Positions 62,401-64,000 of a DNA stretch of 64,000 nt are shown here, piece after piece. The notes below the pieces were generated by a model. That model was not told the DNA's origin and searched no databases. It saw nothing but the letters and a program-made list of their open reading frames with translations. Numbering within the stretch: the stretch's first letter is position 1; each line of letters opens with the position of its first letter. The stretch is from Chloroflexota bacterium. GTDB lineage: Bacteria; Chloroflexota; Anaerolineae; Caldilineales; Caldilineaceae. The stretch is taken from NCBI GenBank assembly GCA_016861025.1, contig BOKO01000001.1:426001-490000 (forward strand), given 5' to 3'. The translations under genes and the position numbers were made by a program.

Positions 62401-62865
62401 TTCGTCGTCGCTCACGCTCAGGCTAAAACCGCCCCACAGGTCGTCGCCGGTGATCCGCTCTTCGACGATCTTGACCCATGCCGTCAGCTTGTAAGTTCTG
62501 CCCGGCTGCACGACAATCCACTGTGAGCGCAGCGAGGCGTCGTTGGTCAGGCAGGCCGCATAGTTGCCGCCATGGGCGTGGTCGGTGGCGGCAACTGCAC
62601 CGGCGCTGGCTTCCCAACCGGCGAGTGCACCATCCTCGAAATCGCCGTTGGGCAGCAGGTTTTCGATGACGACCTGTTCTTCAGAAGCGATGATGAGGGG
62701 TAAAAAGAGTGGGACGCCTTGCTCTTGAACAATGTCGATCTGGCGGTTACGTTCAGCGCGCTGGGAATCCGCCGCCAGTGCGTGCCCTGGGGCTGGCGCC
62801 GCCAGCACAAACAGCAGCGCCAGGAGCAGGCCGATCAATAATCTTCCGTCTCTTGCTTTTTTCAT
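59443..62865 (-). CDS. Large secreted glycoside hydrolase-like protein (clan GH-A-type barrel) with PKD and CBM domains
   Basis: 1140 residues. Signal peptide about 1-31 (LLIGLLLALLFVLAAPAPGHALA). A CBM4/9-like region (NLLPNGDFEDGALAGW...) about 70-210, PKD domain about 235-305 (FALSGDDPDGAIERVLWDFGDG), further Ig-like domains to about 520, then a DUF5060-like start (DSRYFEFADGTPFLGLGHGAGFN) of the catalytic region. In the barrel, LVNEEAPGF gives an Asn-Glu pair (Asn856-Glu857), the clan GH-A acid/base, and VVWGELGIDG gives Glu955 as the likely nucleophile. A second CBM-like insert is within (FYGFDSGMPGLIPGRTYRLAVRWR). It should cut a polysaccharide outside the cell. It follows an AraC regulator gene 104 bases away, with a palindrome just before the ATG. 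Confidence 0.78.
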   Translation of the reverse strand: MKKARDGRLLIGLLLALLFVLAAPAPGHALAADSQRAERNRQIDIVQEQGVPLFLPLIIASEEQVVIENLLPNGDFEDGALAGWEASAGAVAATDHAHGGNYAACLTNDASLRSQWIVVQPGRTYKLTAWVKIVEERITGDDLWGGFSLSVSDDEWQTLAQSDALVEERYGNQWFKLAISFTALRATALVDIGYFGGDGRRMTACVDDIMLFRKGDNRPPRFTASLTPTTLTTLPAMQRFALSGDDPDGAIERVLWDFGDGGRALTWQGERRIALPGVYTATIHVADDEGAVTTQAVTWTAVDSTWPTVQIVSPTVDVREVAAPMLRLSGVTSGDVTEVVVSTDREVVEVAQGATSWRADAPLRPGVNRILVQARDRNGRIATVERSVRYTPAGALSIRDLAFPAAIEQWEPLEITFDLANSAATHPHFPFDVAPPGLAWIDGVTVEASFTPDDWVTVYTRPAFLQQPYTRSLKQGREWLYPLGEPQWTVRFAPPAQGTWQVRIAAQEAKGVVESAVYTFTVNAPTNPLNHGPVRVAERDSRYFEFADGTPFLGLGHGAGFNAEQFSYAASALFDEVGEGNQDFFRWWISGAIWGSAWQPWRSRTLSSDGYIPATGLTLARAYGDGLAALRLDADNPIMFYGFDSGMPGLIPGRTYRLAVRWRTEGIDAALNPAQPFGVVVKFTDWPEAGDTPRFPALIAHVHGDTPWHVATAEFVADDDFPRQFLTLVLENARDGVAYIDAVTLHEVRSDGAPGAQLLRNPQMNSHLTFDDRRAAGIDAILAEANHRGFYFKLVISEKNEWLLNRLGPEGLPEPLGGNFNAEEGSAGRWLHEAYWRYLSARYGAFRSVHSWELVNEEAPGFGAHFRLAAALAERSAADGNPHLVSTSTWATLAEDAWKHPESAAISYVDFHAYVNNTGWLGPKDELTVDSARLFAEYDRAVRQAAFGKPVVWGELGIDGAQTSDEEDLQLAEDRDGVWLHKLTWARLGPGGVYPLYWYTDNIFDHALHPIFGAWRRFMAGIPLTNGRYVDAEATSTIDTLRVFGQKDVAGGRAHLWIDNARHTWLNVVTSAAIPTASGAVAVKMDVANAAYRVTWHDTRTGQLLMTQTVTADAAGVVRLTVNELATDRAVKLERIAARR

Positions 62866-62880
62866 GGTTCACTTTGAACC
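62866..62880. promoter_or_regulatory. Perfect palindrome directly before the glycosidase start
   Basis: GGTTCA-CTT-TGAACC, ending one base before the start codon. It may be an operator or a translation-blocking hairpin. No strong Shine-Dalgarno is visible for the gene. Confidence 0.4.
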
Positions 62881-62956
62881 TGGAAACGTCACGTAGTGGG
62901 CGCCGGTTCCAATCGCGCCAAACCACCGCCGCCAAAGTGAGTAGATGTTGAGTCGC

Positions 62957-62989
62957 GCAAAGCAGATTGCTAGCCGAAACCTGCTTTGC
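62957..62989 (-). terminator. Hairpin spanning the araC-type stop codon
   Basis: Nine-base arms GCAAAGCAG (62957-62965) and CTGCTTTGC (62981-62989) flank a 15-base loop that contains the stop at 62970-62972. No U run follows, so it may attenuate rather than end transcription. Confidence 0.35.
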
Positions 62990-63893
62990 CGGCGCTCAGC
63001 TCGCTGCGAAACTGGCGTGGCGCAACGCCGATGTGCTGCTTAAAGAGGCGCGAGAAGTAGTAGGCGTCGGTGTAGCCCAGCGCGTGCGCCACTTCTTTGA
63101 TGGACAATTGCGTAATCGTGAGCAGCGTACAGGCATGTTGCATTTTGAGCTGGTTGAAATAGGCAATCGGGGAGTGCCCAGTCTGCCGCTTGAAGAGGTG
63201 CGAAAACTGCGATTCCGACAGACCGGCGTGCGCCGCCATCTCCGCCAACGTCAGCGTCGTGTGTAGATTCTCGGCAAGATAGGCAAAGGTGGGCGCCAGG
63301 CTATGAAAGCGACTTGTGCGCATGTTGGGCGAAAAGGCGGCGTTGTTGTAGAAGAGTTCAGCCAGGATGTGCGCAACGAGCTTGGAGGCGTGGATCAGCT
63401 TGGGCAAGACAAAACCGCCGACAAAACTACCGTAGCACTGGTTGAAGAGCCTGCTTAGCTCTGCGCCGCAGCGCGAGTCAACTGTAAGCTTGTGTGTGGC
63501 GGAAGGGGGCAACTGTGCATAATAGTCGCTCTCGATGCCGGTGAAATGCACCCAATGAATCGACCACGGATTGACCATAGCGGCGCCGTAGGCGTGAGGG
63601 ATGCCTGCGGGCAGTACAACCGCCTCATCTGTCTCCAGCACGTGACGATTGCCTGCGACCTCGTACCAGCCTGCCCCCTGCACGCAGTAGATCAGGATGT
63701 GCTCGGCTGCGCCTTCCGGCCGCTCTACATAATGATAGCGCGCTTCAGGATACCAGCCGATGTCCGTCGTCAGCAGCGAATGCAACAGCGGATGCGCCGC
63801 CAGTTGCTGCACCATCGGACGCGGGATGACGTGCAAAATCTGCCCGCGAAAACCCTCTCGCATCCGCAGCGAAAGCGCAAGATCATGATCCAC
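62970..63893 (-). CDS. AraC-family transcription regulator
   Basis: 307 residues from a GTG at 63893, chosen because AAAGGAG lies 6 bases upstream; a TTG two codons upstream touches the AGGAG. The N-terminal cupin-like sensor (about 35-150) has AEHILIYCVQGAGWYEV and ETDEAVVLPAGIPHAYGA. The C-terminal domain has both helix-turn-helix motifs: LTLAEMAAHAGLSESQFSHLFKRQTGHSP and LSIKEVAHALGYTDAYYFSRLFKQHIGVAPRQFR. Such regulators usually bind a sugar and activate catabolic genes. The glycosidase gene just downstream is the obvious target (inference). It should act as a dimer on direct or inverted repeats. Confidence 0.92.
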   Translation of the reverse strand: MDHDLALSLRMREGFRGQILHVIPRPMVQQLAAHPLLHSLLTTDIGWYPEARYHYVERPEGAAEHILIYCVQGAGWYEVAGNRHVLETDEAVVLPAGIPHAYGAAMVNPWSIHWVHFTGIESDYYAQLPPSATHKLTVDSRCGAELSRLFNQCYGSFVGGFVLPKLIHASKLVAHILAELFYNNAAFSPNMRTSRFHSLAPTFAYLAENLHTTLTLAEMAAHAGLSESQFSHLFKRQTGHSPIAYFNQLKMQHACTLLTITQLSIKEVAHALGYTDAYYFSRLFKQHIGVAPRQFRSELSAGKAGFG

Positions 63894-64000
63894 ACGCAAC
63901 TCCTTTATCAGAAGAACAACTTAACTTCAACAGAAGAAACTCCATTCTATCATAGTTCTGTCTATTGAATGAGCGGCGCCCTTCGTGATAAAAAGAGCGT

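Overview
The window looks like a piece of a moderately GC-rich, monoderm, filamentous-type bacterium of the Chloroflexota, perhaps near Caldilineae or Anaerolineae. This is inferred from the gene set: secreted proteins with Thr-Pro stalks (TPTPT), SH3b and PQQ-propeller surface proteins, FemAB-type transferases, HrcA/GrpE, and large GT2/GT4 exopolysaccharide clusters without lipid A or Kdo genes. There is no rRNA or tRNA to confirm it. I see no CRISPR array, integrase, transposase or tRNA gene.

Layout. (1) 1-5546, minus strand: a tightly coupled operon of a double-length FemAB transferase, a PhnD-like binding lipoprotein and a HAMP-PAS-GAF histidine kinase cut by the left edge. (2) 5621-17715, plus strand: glutamate formimidoyltransferase, a glycosyltransferase and an undecaprenyl-phosphate sugar transferase, then a housekeeping run hrcA-grpE-GNAT-sbcD-sbcC and a receiver-GAF-kinase overlapping sbcC. 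(3) 17681-25045, minus strand: GT2, M28 peptidase, GT2, Ig-like lipoprotein, GT39 and a UPF0104 membrane protein. (4) 25254-48983, mostly plus strand: the core polysaccharide locus with acyltransferase, many GT4/GT2 enzymes, Wzx-type flippase, O-antigen-ligase-type polymerase/ligase, two GT-C-like membrane proteins and three large secreted stalked proteins. (5) 48997-59437: AP4A phosphorylase-like/methyltransferase-like pair, second receiver-kinase, C26 amidohydrolase divergent from a penicillin-acylase-family enzyme, SH3b protein, DASS transporter and ftsY. (6) 59443-63893, minus strand: AraC regulator followed by a 1140-residue secreted clan GH-A-type glycosidase.

How it fits together. The priming transferase (7650-9116), the glycosyltransferases, flippase, polymerase/ligase and acyltransferase form a near-complete Wzx/Wzy-type assembly line for a lipid-linked repeat-unit polysaccharide. 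The GT39/GT-C proteins and secreted propeller proteins probably modify or bind that surface layer. FemAB and PhnD-like proteins suggest envelope sensing coupled to peptidoglycan cross-bridge chemistry.

Non-coding structure is the most unusual part. There is a five-copy 57-bp tandem array of GTAG-headed palindromes closed by one inverted unit (37161-37472), a palindromic element inserted in frame in a glycosyltransferase (20240-20315), a related 65-bp hairpin element between two membrane-protein genes (39049-39113), and a recurring TACACT -10 box that in two cases sits six bases before an ATG with no ribosome binding site, suggesting leaderless transcripts.
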